Shown here piece by piece: positions 8,534-19,492 of a stretch of DNA of 64,000 bases. The translations under genes were made by a program, and so were the position numbers. The stretch is from Frateuria_A sp051900425 (GTDB lineage Bacteria; Pseudomonadota; Gammaproteobacteria; Xanthomonadales; Rhodanobacteraceae). The stretch lies in contig NZ_JBHZGK010000006.1 of assembly GCF_051900425.1 (NCBI RefSeq), forward strand, positions 186,001 to 250,000, in the 5' to 3' direction. The first letter of the stretch is position 1; each line of letters begins with the position of its first letter. The notes beneath the pieces were generated by a model. The model worked only from the letters and a program-made list of their open reading frames with translations, had not been told where the DNA came from and ran no database searches.

Positions 8534-10761
8534 CACAGCGACACCAGCAGGGAGTAGAAGGCCTGCACGAGGGCAGCGAAATCGGCGCTCCAGCGGCGCG
8601 AGGCGGCGCCGTCGGGTTCGACCGTGCGACTGTCGTTCAACTTGTCCGCGTCGAGATAGATCTTGCGCTGCGGGTCGAGCTCGGCCGACACCACCTTGGC
8701 CGGGCCGGTGAACTCGAAGCGCGCCCAGCGCCGGTCGTCGTTCCAGCGCAGCTCCTGGTGGCTGCCGTCGGCAAAAGTGACGCGCAGGGTCTGCGGCACC
8801 GGCGCGCCCTCGCGCACCACGCTCACCGTGCTGTGCCAGGGGAAGGGCCCGGTGCCCGGCTTGGCGTTCGGGTGTGCCTTTTTCCAGTCCTCGCGCTGCT
8901 TGTCGATCCGCTTGTCCTGCGCTGCGCTGTCACCGTCAGTGTGCTTGCCGTTGGCCACCGTACTGCCGGCCGGGGGCAACACTTCCTCGCTGTCGATGTT
9001 GGCCACGCGGTCGTCGATGTGCGCGGTACCGTAGACGTACTGGTCGAACACCTCGTTGACGTTCTTCGCATCATCCGACACGTCGATCAGCGTCGCGCGC
9101 AGGTCGGCGGCCGAGGGATGACGGAAGTGCCAGCGCTTGTAGTACTCGCGGAAGGCGCGCTCGGTGACGTCCTTGCCCAGCCGCTCTTCCAGGTCGTGCA
9201 TCGCCGTGGCGGTGCGCGAGTAGACGGTTCCGTAGCTGCCGCTGGAGAGCCGGTCCCAGGCGTTTTCCCCGAGTGGGTCATAGGGCTGCTTGAGGCCCGC
9301 CGCCGCCCGTTCCATCGCGAATCCGCTGATCGAGGGCGCGAAGCCCAGCCGCCTGAGACCTTCGGTGGTGATGTCGATGTCCTGGCCCCGCGCGCGCAGC
9401 ATGCGCTGGTCCCAATACTCATTGAGGCCCTCGTCGAGCATCGGCTCCTCGAATTCGTTCGAGGCGAGCAGGCCGTAGAAATAACCGTGGCCGAACTCGT
9501 GGATGGTCACGAAGTCGATCGCGTACTGGGTGGCGGTGCCGGGCGTGACCTCGTCATAGCCTTCGGCAGTGAAGAAGGTCGGGTACTCCATGCCGCCGGC
9601 TTCGCCCGCGTTGTACGGCGGCACCACCGCGGTGAGCGTACGGTAGGGATAGGCACCGAGCGTGTCAGAGAAATACGTCAGCGAATCGGTGCTCGCCTTG
9701 AGCACCGGCTGCGCGCTGGCGGCGTACTCGGGCGGATAGAGCACGCGCACGGCGACCTTCGGGCTGCCCGGGCCCTGCCAGCTGCCATCGAGCACCTTGT
9801 AGCCCTTGGCCGCCACCCAGGCGAAGTCGTGCACATCGCCCTGCACGTAGTGGTAGGTGGTCTTGCCGTTGGCGGTGACCGGCGCGCCCTGCTGCTCGCC
9901 CACCGCGCCCACGGTGTAGTCGCTGGGCACGGTCATGGTGACGTCGAAGCGGCCGAAGTCGGCGTAGAACTCGCTGTTGAAGTGGAACTCGTGCACGTTC
10001 CAGCGCACCTGCGTGGCGCCCCGCTCGCCCGGCAGCTCCAGCACGCCGATCTTCGGGAACCATTGCGCCACCAGGTTGAAGTCGCCCCACCAGCCGGTGC
10101 GCTCGACCACGCGCGGCAACTGGCTGAGGAAGTCGATGTCCAGCGTCAGCGTGCCGCCAGCGGGCACCGGCTGGGCGAGGTCGATGCGTGCCACGGTCTG
10201 GTCGGTCTTCGGACCGCCATCCGGATGGACGAACGTCCACTTGAGCGCGGCACCGTTCTGGGTGACCTGCTTGAGGTCGATCCAGCCCCACTGCCCCTTC
10301 TCCAGTTTCGCCGCGCCGCGCGAGCCGCTGTGCGCGGTGAGGATCTCGCGTTCGGTGAAGAAGGTGCTGCCCTCGTTCTGGAAGGCATTGAGGTATAGGT
10401 GCACGTAGATGCTGCGGACTTCGCGGTCACTGCGGTTGCGCCAGGTCAGCTGTTCCTTGCCGCTCACCGCGTGCCTGGCCGCGTCCAGCGCGGCATCGAT
10501 GCGGTAGTCGACCACGCGGTCGGACAGCGTCGGCTCGTTGCCGGTGCGCGGACCACCCCAGGCATCCGGCGCGCTGGGCACGTGCGGCGCCGAGGCGTTG
10601 GCCGGCGCCAAGGGAATCGGTGCGAGTACGGGCGCCGGTGCGGCCACGCTCGTCGCCGGTGCGGGCGCCGCGGGCTGGGCCTGGGCATGCAAGAGCGCCG
10701 GCATGGCGGTGGCGCTGCACAACGCGAGCGCGCCCAGCCATCCGGTTACGGTCGGTTTCAT
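8533..10761 (-). CDS. M1-family metallopeptidase, secreted
   Basis: A 742-residue protein with an N-terminal signal peptide (about residues 1-26, ending around LLHA) and an Ala/Pro-rich linker. The peptidase domain has the zinc site His421-Glu-Phe-Gly-His425 with the third ligand Glu 19 residues further on ('MLDEGLNEYW'), the M1 pattern HExxH-x18-E. The exopeptidase loop is 'GEAGGMEYPTFFT', a variant of GxMEN. Large secreted M1 proteins of this type probably process peptides in the periplasm or outside the cell. The start at 10761 gives a clean signal peptide. Its stop overlaps the start of the membrane-protein gene downstream. Confidence 0.88.
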   Translation of the reverse strand: MKPTVTGWLGALALCSATAMPALLHAQAQPAAPAPATSVAAPAPVLAPIPLAPANASAPHVPSAPDAWGGPRTGNEPTLSDRVVDYRIDAALDAARHAVSGKEQLTWRNRSDREVRSIYVHLYLNAFQNEGSTFFTEREILTAHSGSRGAAKLEKGQWGWIDLKQVTQNGAALKWTFVHPDGGPKTDQTVARIDLAQPVPAGGTLTLDIDFLSQLPRVVERTGWWGDFNLVAQWFPKIGVLELPGERGATQVRWNVHEFHFNSEFYADFGRFDVTMTVPSDYTVGAVGEQQGAPVTANGKTTYHYVQGDVHDFAWVAAKGYKVLDGSWQGPGSPKVAVRVLYPPEYAASAQPVLKASTDSLTYFSDTLGAYPYRTLTAVVPPYNAGEAGGMEYPTFFTAEGYDEVTPGTATQYAIDFVTIHEFGHGYFYGLLASNEFEEPMLDEGLNEYWDQRMLRARGQDIDITTEGLRRLGFAPSISGFAMERAAAGLKQPYDPLGENAWDRLSSGSYGTVYSRTATAMHDLEERLGKDVTERAFREYYKRWHFRHPSAADLRATLIDVSDDAKNVNEVFDQYVYGTAHIDDRVANIDSEEVLPPAGSTVANGKHTDGDSAAQDKRIDKQREDWKKAHPNAKPGTGPFPWHSTVSVVREGAPVPQTLRVTFADGSHQELRWNDDRRWARFEFTGPAKVVSAELDPQRKIYLDADKLNDSRTVEPDGAASRRWSADFAALVQAFYSLLVSL

Positions 10762-11225
10762 CTGACGATCCCCCTGTCTGGCGGGCCTTCGCCCACCGCG
10801 ATCCAAGACGCTGGCGGCCATCCCCGAAAGCGCCACCGCAGGCGCGCAGCGTGCGGCATCCGCTGACAGGGGCACATAGGCCAAAGGTCATGGGCGCCGG
10901 GCCTTCTTCCGATCCAGGAGGAAGTCAGGAAAGAGCACAAAACCGGCCACGACGGGGAACCCGGTTCTCCCTGGCGGTGAGAAGGTTCGAGAGTGGAGCG
11001 GTACCGGACTCTGGCCGCCCCCTCACCCCAACCCTCTCCCCTCCCGGGAGAGGGTTGGGGTGAGGGGGCGCGCTTGCGGAGGAGCCCACTACCGTCACGA
11101 AGCAGCTCCTGTGTCTCGCACGATCACCTGTCGGGCGAGCCCCGCCCCCCCACCCTGCCCTCTCCCCGGAGGGGGCGAGGGTCCAAGAACCGAGCGGCCA
11201 CCCCATGGCCGCGGCGCGCGTGCGC
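10762..11225. other. Intergenic region with inverted repeats, no gene
   Basis: The stretch between the M1 peptidase start and the Rieske gene stop holds no convincing coding sequence. Its main content is the long perfect inverted repeat at 11016-11070 and a second GC-rich imperfect one at about 11147-11182. The M1 gene's own promoter must lie near 10770-10900, but no clear sigma-70 boxes were seen. Confidence 0.5.
11016..11070. repeat. 25-bp perfect inverted repeat (CCCTCACCCC family)
   Basis: Two 25-bp arms (11016-11040 and 11046-11070) are perfectly complementary around a 5-nt loop. The arms are purine/pyrimidine-biased (CCCCTCACCCCAACCCTCTC on the left arm). A related but less regular structure lies at about 42438-42532. 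There is no T-run, so it is not a classical intrinsic terminator. It resembles the dispersed intergenic palindromes common in Xanthomonadales genomes. Confidence 0.7.
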
Positions 11226-11552
11226 TCAGCGGTCGTCGCGCGTCCAGACTGCGCCTTCGTCCTGGCGTACCGGAAAGCTGGCGATCGGCTCATAGGCCGG
11301 CGGGCGGGTGACCGCACCGGTGCGCACGTCGAAGCGCGCGCCGTGGCGGGGACATTCGACCTCGAAGCCGAACACCTCACCGCCGGCAAGGTCACCGCCG
11401 TCGTGGGTACAGACGTCCTCGATCGCGTAAAGCTGCCCGTCGATGTTGTAGACGGCGATCGGCGTGTCGCCGTCGAACACCACGGTGAACTCGCCAGGCA
11501 GCAGGTCGCCCTGCGCGCACACCCGCACCCAGCCTTGCGCCGCCAGGCTCAT
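11226..11552 (-). CDS. Rieske-type [2Fe-2S] ferredoxin
   Basis: A 108-residue Rieske protein. The cluster ligands are visible as Cys-x-His ('EDVCTHDGG') and Cys-x-x-His ('ECPRHGARFD') about 16 residues apart, as in biphenyl-dioxygenase-type ferredoxins. There is no signal peptide. It overlaps the upstream GNAT gene by 4 nt (ATGA). Such ferredoxins often sit near suf genes in Xanthomonadales, and here the suf operon begins about 2 kb away. It may be an electron carrier for Fe-S assembly or for an unlinked oxygenase; the sequence does not decide. Confidence 0.82.
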   Translation of the reverse strand: MSLAAQGWVRVCAQGDLLPGEFTVVFDGDTPIAVYNIDGQLYAIEDVCTHDGGDLAGGEVFGFEVECPRHGARFDVRTGAVTRPPAYEPIASFPVRQDEGAVWTRDDR

Positions 11553-12097
11553 GCTGCGACCCCGGCCAATGCCTTCGTCAGCACTTCGAAGCGCAGGTCG
11601 TCCCGGCGTGGAATACCAAAACGTTCCTGGCCATAGGGAAACGGCTTGTAGTCGCCGGTGCGGCGGTAACCGCGGCGTTCGTACCAGGCAATCAACTCCT
11701 CGCGCTGCACGATCACGGTCATCTCCATCAGCCGACAACCCCATTCGTCCCGGGCGACGCGCTCGGCCTCGCCCAGCAGCTGCTTGCCCAGGCCACCGGC
11801 CTGCAGCGCCGGGTCGACCGCGAACATGCCGAAGTACGCCGCCTCGCCCTTGCGTTCGAGGTGACAGCTGGCCAGCAGTCGGCCGTCGCGCTCCAGCAGC
11901 AGGATGCGGCTGTCGGGGCGGGCCATGGCATCGGCCACATCGGCCGCGTCGGTGCGCTGGCCGTCGAGCAGGTCCGATTCGGTGGTCCAGCCGCGGCGGC
12001 CCGAATCACCCCGGTAAGCCGATTCGACCAAGCCGACGATGGCGGGAATGTCGGCCGCGGTGGCCGTGCGGAAAGCGGGTGCAGGGGGCGTAGTCAT
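11549..12097 (-). CDS. GNAT family N-acetyltransferase
   Basis: A 182-residue single-domain GNAT. The acetyl-CoA pyrophosphate-binding segment is 'AVDPALQAGGLGKQLLGEAE' (Q-x-x-G-x-G type), preceded by the beta-strand 'AYFGMFAV' and followed by 'WYERRGYRRTGDYKPF', typical of motif B. The substrate is unknown. It overlaps the Rieske ferredoxin start by 4 nt, so the two form a small operon. Confidence 0.8.
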   Translation of the reverse strand: MTTPPAPAFRTATAADIPAIVGLVESAYRGDSGRRGWTTESDLLDGQRTDAADVADAMARPDSRILLLERDGRLLASCHLERKGEAAYFGMFAVDPALQAGGLGKQLLGEAERVARDEWGCRLMEMTVIVQREELIAWYERRGYRRTGDYKPFPYGQERFGIPRRDDLRFEVLTKALAGVAA

Positions 12098-12196
12098 ACG
12101 TGAATGATAGCGACGGGCATGCCGCAGGCGGTGACCTGGGACAAGGCCGGCGGTTCACGCGAGCTTGCTGCCGCAACCGGTCCACTGGTCCTCCTC

Positions 12197-13528
12197 ATGG
12201 AGGCGTTTCCGGTGCCGCTCACCCGCCGCCCGCTGTGGCTGCTTCCCTGCCTGTTGGCGCTGACCGCCTGCGGCGTACGCGCGCGCCTGCCGGTGGCGGC
12301 GGGCGTCGGTCCGGAACCCGCACTGCCGCCACCCAACCCATCGCTCATTCCCACGGTGAACATCGCCCCGGCCCGGGGCTGGCCCACGGGCGGCCATCCC
12401 ATGGCGGCGCCCGGACTGGAAGTGCAGGCGTTCGCGCGCGATCTCGATCACCCGCGCTGGCTCCATGTACTTCCCGACGGCGACGTGCTGGTCGCCGAGA
12501 CCAACGCGCCGCCGCGCCCGGAGGACGCCGACGGACTCAAGGGCTGGATCATGCGCCGGGTGCAGCAGCGCGCCGGCGCCGGCGTGCCCAGCGCCGATCG
12601 CATCACCCTGCTGCGCGATACCGATGGGGACGGCGTCGCCGAGACCCGCAGCGTGCTGCTCGATCATCTGCACTCGCCGTTCGGCATGGCGCTGGTTGGC
12701 AACACGTTGTACGTGGCCGATACCGACGCGCTGCTGCGCTTCCCCTACCGCGAAGGCGCCATGCGCATCGACGCGGCAGGCACCAGGGTTGCAGACTTGC
12801 CCGCCGGCCCGATCAACCACCACTGGACCAAGAACGTGGTCGCCAGCCCCGACGGCAAGCGGCTGTACGTCAGCGTCGGCTCCAACAGCAACGTCGGCGA
12901 GAACGGCCTGGCAGTCGAACGGGACCGCGCGCGCATCCTGGCGATCGATCCGGCGACCGGCGCGATGCGGGTGTACGCCACCGGCCTGCGCAACCCGGTC
13001 GGCATGGCCTGGCAGCCTCAGAGCGGCGCATTGTGGGTGGCGGTCAACGAACGCGATGAGCTGGGCAGCGATCTGGTGCCCGACTACATGACCGCGGTGC
13101 GCGAAGGCGCCTTCTACGGCTGGCCTTACAGCTACTACGGCGGGCACGTGGACACGCGCGTGAAGCCGCAGGACCCGGCACGGGTCGCGCGTGCGGTGGT
13201 GCCCGATTACGCGCTCGGCGCGCATACCGCGTCGCTCGGACTGGCGTTCTACGACGCGGACCTCATGCCGCAATTCCGCAACGGCGCGTTCGTCGGCCAG
13301 CACGGCTCGTGGAACCGCAAGCCGCTGAGCGGCTATCGGGTGATCTTCGTGCCGTTCGTCGATGGCCATCCCGCAGGCCGACCGCAGGACGTGCTGACCG
13401 GCTTCGTCGACAAGAGCGGCCACTCGCAGGGACGTCCCGTCGGCGTCGCGGTGGCGAAGGATGGCGCCCTGCTGGTCGCCGATGATGTGGGCAACACGGT
13501 CTGGCGCGTGGCCCCCGCAAAACCGTAG
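12197..13528 (+). CDS. PQQ-dependent sugar (sorbosone-type) dehydrogenase, lipoprotein
   Basis: A 443-residue protein starting with a lipoprotein signal (hydrophobic segment then LALTAC). The mature part is a six-bladed beta-propeller of the soluble glucose/sorbosone dehydrogenase family, with blocks 'DHPRWLHVLPDGDVLVAETN', 'HHWTKNVVASPDGKRLYVSV', 'YATGLRNPVGMAWQPQSGAL' and 'FVGQHGSWNRKPLSGYRVIF'. Family members oxidise sugars or sugar aldehydes in the periplasm using PQQ and calcium. No PQQ synthesis genes are in view, so the cofactor may be scavenged. The ATG at 12197 starts the signal peptide. The gene splits the suf operon from the Rieske/GNAT pair. Confidence 0.82.
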   Translation: MEAFPVPLTRRPLWLLPCLLALTACGVRARLPVAAGVGPEPALPPPNPSLIPTVNIAPARGWPTGGHPMAAPGLEVQAFARDLDHPRWLHVLPDGDVLVAETNAPPRPEDADGLKGWIMRRVQQRAGAGVPSADRITLLRDTDGDGVAETRSVLLDHLHSPFGMALVGNTLYVADTDALLRFPYREGAMRIDAAGTRVADLPAGPINHHWTKNVVASPDGKRLYVSVGSNSNVGENGLAVERDRARILAIDPATGAMRVYATGLRNPVGMAWQPQSGALWVAVNERDELGSDLVPDYMTAVREGAFYGWPYSYYGGHVDTRVKPQDPARVARAVVPDYALGAHTASLGLAFYDADLMPQFRNGAFVGQHGSWNRKPLSGYRVIFVPFVDGHPAGRPQDVLTGFVDKSGHSQGRPVGVAVAKDGALLVADDVGNTVWRVAPAKP

Positions 13529-13540
13529 GGCGCCCGGCCC

Positions 13541-14794
13541 TTACATCAGCAGCTTGCGCACCTTCTGCAGCGCGGCCACGAATACGTCGATCTCGTCCAT
13601 CGTGTTGTAGAAGGCCATCGACGCGCGCAGCGTGGCGGGCACGCCGTAGTGCTGCATCAGCGGGTGTGCGCAGTGATGCCCCGAGCGCACGGCCACGCCC
13701 TCCAGGTCCAGCAGCGTGGCCAGGTCGGTCGACTGCGTGCCTTCGATGAGGAAGGAGATCACCGGTTCCTTCTCCGCCGCCTCGCCGAACAGCCTGAGCC
13801 CCGGCACGTCGTGCAGGCGTTCGGTGGCGTAAGCGAGCAACTGCTGCTCCCAGGCGTGGATCGCCTCCAGGTCCAGCGAATGGTAGTAGTCCACCGCCGC
13901 ACCCAGGCCGACGAAGCCGGCGATGTTGGGCGTGCCGGCCTCGAACTTGTGCGGCGGATCGGCGAAGGTGGTGCCGTCCACCCGCACCTGCCGGATCATG
14001 TCGCCACCGCCGAAGAACGGCGGCATCGCGTCCAGGTGCACACGCTTCGCCCACAGCGCCCCGGTGCCGGTGGGACCGAGCATCTTGTGCCCGGTGAAGG
14101 CGTAGAAATCGCAGCCCAGCGCCTGGACGTCGACCGGCCGATGCGGTACCGCCTGCGAGCCGTCGACCAGCAGCGGGATGCCGCGGCGCGCGCACTCGCG
14201 GGCGATCTCGCGCACCGGGTTCACGGTGCCCAGCACGTTGGACACGTGCGCCAGGCAGGCGAGTTTCACCTCGGGCGTGAGCATCTCGACGTAGCGCTCC
14301 ACGTCCAGCTCGCCGCGTGCGTCGATCGGCGCGAACTTGACCGTGGCGCCGCTGCGCCCGGCCACCAGCTGCCACGGCACGATGTCGGCGTGGTGCTCCA
14401 TCAGCGTGGTGAGGATGGCGTCGCCGGGCTTGAGCTGCGGCAGCGCGTAGCTGTAGGCGACCAGGTTGATCGCCTGGGTGGTGCCGGAGGTCAGCACCAG
14501 CTCGTTGCGCGAGGGTGCGTTGATGAAGCGGGCCAGTTTGTCTCGTGCGCCTTCGTAGGCCAGCGTCGCTTCCTCGCCGAGTTGATGCACGGCGCGCGAG
14601 ACGTTGGCGTTGTGCAGGCGGTAGTGCGCGTCCACCGCCTCGATCACCGCCGCCGGCTTCTGGCTGGTGTTGGCGTTGTCCAGATAGACCAGCGGCTTGC
14701 CGTGCACGCTGCGCGCGAGCAGCGGAAAGTCGGCGCGGATGCGCTCGATGTCGAGGGCAGGCGCCGGGTGCGCGTGGGCGGCGGTGGCGGACAT
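13541..14794 (-). CDS. sufS: Cysteine desulfurase SufS
   Basis: A 417-residue group II cysteine desulfurase. The PLP lysine lies in 'FYAFTGHKMLGPTGTGALWA' and the persulfide-forming cysteine in 'VAVRSGHHCAHPLMQHYG' (about Cys375). It releases sulfur from cysteine for Fe-S assembly. It follows sufD after about 120 nt, not overlapping like the rest of the operon, so it could have extra control. An in-frame GTG at 14824 is a less likely start. No sulfur-acceptor gene (sufE or sufU) is visible in the window. Confidence 0.93.
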   Translation of the reverse strand: MSATAAHAHPAPALDIERIRADFPLLARSVHGKPLVYLDNANTSQKPAAVIEAVDAHYRLHNANVSRAVHQLGEEATLAYEGARDKLARFINAPSRNELVLTSGTTQAINLVAYSYALPQLKPGDAILTTLMEHHADIVPWQLVAGRSGATVKFAPIDARGELDVERYVEMLTPEVKLACLAHVSNVLGTVNPVREIARECARRGIPLLVDGSQAVPHRPVDVQALGCDFYAFTGHKMLGPTGTGALWAKRVHLDAMPPFFGGGDMIRQVRVDGTTFADPPHKFEAGTPNIAGFVGLGAAVDYYHSLDLEAIHAWEQQLLAYATERLHDVPGLRLFGEAAEKEPVISFLIEGTQSTDLATLLDLEGVAVRSGHHCAHPLMQHYGVPATLRASMAFYNTMDEIDVFVAALQKVRKLLM

Positions 14795-14917
14795 CGGTGT
14801 CTCGCTTTGTGAAGAAGGGATCACGAGGTTTTAGCCTGCCGGGTGTGAAGGAAAGTTGGGCTTGCCTGTCTGTTCCGCCGCGGAGCCGGCTCCTCGCTTC
14901 GTGGGGGCGGCACCCAG

Positions 14918-16215
14918 TCAGGCGGGCAGCCGACCCAACAGCAAGTCGTCGACGTGCTGGCGCAGTGCCTCGTTCGGCAGCGACTCGAACGGCGCGCGGG
15001 CGAACGCCGTGGTCAGCAGCGTGCGCGCCTGCGCGCCGGGGATGCCGCGCGAGCGCAGGTAGAACAGCGCACGCTCATCGAGCTGGCCGACGGTGGCGCC
15101 GTGCGCGGCCTTCACCTCATCGGCATAGATCTCCAGCTCGGGCTTGGTGTCGATCTCCGCCTGTGGCGAGAGCAGCAGGTTCTTGTTGCCGAGCGAGGCA
15201 TCCGCGCCGTCGGCGCCGGCCGCCACCAGGATCGCGCCGCGGAACACACCGCGCCCGCGCCCGCTGGCCACGCCGCGCCAGGTCGAGGAGGAGACGGTGT
15301 CGCGCGCCCGATGGTGGATCGCCAGCTGGGTATCCATGTGCTGCCGGCCGTCGGGCAGGAACGCGCCATGCGAATGGAAGGCCGCCGCATCGCCGACCAG
15401 TTCCACCCACAGGTCGTGCCGCGCCAGTGCGCCGCCGAGCTCCAGCACGTGCAGGTGCGCCTGCGCGCGCGCGTCCAGCCGGTAGTGGCTGCGGCGCACC
15501 AGACTGCCGTTGCCCGCCTGCTGCAGTACCGCGTGGTGCAGGGTCGCATCGGCGCGCAGGGTGAACTCGGCAAGCTGGGTGCCCAGGTGTGCCTGCTCGC
15601 CGACACCGAGATGCTGTTCGACCAGGGTGAGTTCGGCGCCCTCGCCCAGCTCGACGAGGTTGCGCACGTGCCAGGACACGTCGCGGTCGGCAGCAGCCCC
15701 GATGAAGAGAACGCGCAGCGGCGCAGCAATCCTGGCCCCGGCCGCCACACGCAGCACCGCACCATCGGCAGCAAAGGCGCCATTGAGGCGCGCGAACGCA
15801 TCGCCGGGCTCGCGGTAATGGCGCGACATGGCGAAGCGCAGCGGTTCCGGATCCTCCGCGAGTGCACGCGAGAGCGGCTGCAGGCTCACCCCGCCCGGCA
15901 ACGCGTCGAGCGTGGAAAGATCGGCGCGAAACGCGCCGTTGACGAACACCAGCGCAGGGGCGTCGACGCCGGGCAGCGCCAGCACGGCCGGATCGACCGA
16001 GCGGCTGGCCGCTTGCGCATCGCCAGCAGCAAAGCTGCGCTGCGCGAGTGCGCGCAGCGCGGTGTACTTCCACGCCTCCACGCGCGTGTCGGGCAGGCCC
16101 GCATCGACGAAGGCCTCCAGGTTCTCGCTCCGCGCCTGGTCCAGCCAGGCGACACCGCTGGCCGGCAGCGGCGCGTCGGCCAGCGCGGCGACGAACGGCG
16201 TACGGGCCGGCTGGT

Positions 16216-16219
<4 letters not shown>
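14918..16219 (-). CDS. sufD: Fe-S cluster scaffold protein SufD
   Basis: A 433-residue SufD. It has the beta-helix core and the C-terminal block 'AHGATVGQLDERALFYLRSR' with its conserved His, followed by the 'GIPGAQARTLL' helix, all typical of SufB/SufD proteins. SufD pairs with SufB and the SufC ATPase to build clusters. Its start overlaps the sufC stop by 4 nt (ATGA), consistent with coupled synthesis of the complex. Confidence 0.93.
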
Positions 16220-16994
<775 letters not shown>

Positions 16995-16995
<1 letters not shown>

Positions 16996-17410
16996 CAGGC
17001 GGAGAGGTGCGCGAGCGCGTCGAGCGCGTCCTCGCGGCGGTCCCAGGGCACGAACACGTGGTCGTGCAGGAACGCGGAAACCGGGTTGCAGGAAATGCCG
17101 CGCGCGGCCAGCGCGGCGGAGACGGCGGCCATCATGCCGACCGCGTCGAGGCTCGATTCCACGCCGAGGGTGATCTGCGCCCACAGCAACCGGTCGGCGA
17201 CGACTTCGGTGCCTTCCAGGTCGTGGTCGACGATCAGCGTGACGCCCTCGTCCTCGCGGAACATCATCAGCGCGTCGGCCATGCGCGCGGCGGCCTTGTC
17301 GTGCGAGACGAACAGGAAGCGTCGCGGCATCGGGTGCAGGCGCGGGTTGAGCCCGGCCAGCAGGGTCTTGAGGTCGGTAACGCCGGGGTGCGTGCGGGTG
17401 GCGGCCGTGG

Positions 17411-17414
<4 letters not shown>
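16995..17414 (-). CDS. ACT-domain protein inside the suf operon
   Basis: A 139-residue protein resembling the ACT_7/COG3602 group, with blocks 'HPMPRRFLFVSHDKAAARMA', 'FREDEGVTLIVDH' and 'HDHVFVPWDRREDALDALA'. ACT domains usually bind small ligands such as amino acids. It sits between sufB and sufC with overlapping stops and starts on both sides (ATGA with sufB, TGATG with sufC). It is therefore translated in step with the scaffold complex. A role in sensing cysteine or another amino acid for Fe-S synthesis is possible but unproven. Confidence 0.78.
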
Positions 17415-18885
<1,471 letters not shown>

Positions 18886-18889
<4 letters not shown>

Positions 18890-19341
18890 GCGTGGGTCCT
18901 GCCTTTCAGTTCGCTCAGCGCCACGGTGGCGACCGCCGGGCGCGGCGGTTGCAGCATGTCGGCCAGGCTGACCGCGCGCAGCGCGTTGTCCAGCACGCTG
19001 CTGATGCGCCGCCAGCTGCCGCGCACGCCGCATTGCGATTCGCGATCGCACTGCCCTTCGACGCTGCATTCGGTCATGCCGATCGGCCCTTCCATCGCCT
19101 CGACGATCTGCGCCAGGCTGATCTCGCGCGCCGGGCGCGACAGGCGGTAACCGCCATTGACGCCGCGGAACGATTCGACCAGGCCGGCGTGGCCCAGCGA
19201 CTTCAGCAGCTTGCTCACGGTGGGCAGTTCCAGCCGCGTCTCGTCGGCGATCTGCGCGGTGCTGAGCACGTCGTGCGGGTGGGCGGCGATGCAGGTCATC
19301 ACCACCGCGGCGTAGTCGGTCAGGCGGCTGACGCGAAGCAT
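18886..19341 (-). CDS. Rrf2-family SUF system regulator
   Basis: A 151-residue Rrf2/IscR-type regulator. It has the N-terminal winged helix ('LRVSRLTDYAAVVMTCIAAH', then 'GLVESFRGVNGGYRLSRPA') and a cluster-ligand region with three cysteines ('MTECSVEGQCDRESQCGVRG'). This is the gammaproteobacterial SUF regulator type, thought to sense Fe-S status and repress the operon when clusters are plentiful. It leads the operon. A candidate operator overlaps its own predicted promoter (19358-19399), so autoregulation is likely. Confidence 0.88.
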
Positions 19342-19357
19342 GGGGAGAGCCTCGTCA

Positions 19358-19399
19358 AATCCAGACCAAAATGGTACGGATTAGCCAGGGCAAAATCAA
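19358..19399 (-). promoter_or_regulatory. suf operon promoter with overlapping palindromic operator
   Basis: On the minus strand a -35-like TTGATT (19394-19399) is followed after 17 bp by a -10-like TACCAT (19371-19376). The -10 lies inside an imperfect palindrome: arm AATCCAGACCA (19358-19368), a 3-bp spacer, then TGGTACGGATT (19372-19382), with 9 of 11 positions complementary. The site ends 17 nt before the regulator's start codon. Its position and symmetry fit an autoregulatory Rrf2-protein operator. Promoter boxes and operator are predictions from sequence only. Confidence 0.6.
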
Positions 19400-19492
19400 C
19401 CGGACGCCGCAGATTCCCTGTCGGGGCGCACCTTTGCCCGCCCGCCATGGCCGACGCGCCGTGGACGATGGCGGTCGCGCACAGGTGCGCGC

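Noticed and set aside
8188..10398. A 736-codon plus-strand frame opposite the M1 peptidase
   Set aside because: It is antisense to a gene with a complete zinc site and signal peptide; its product is unstructured and compositionally biased.
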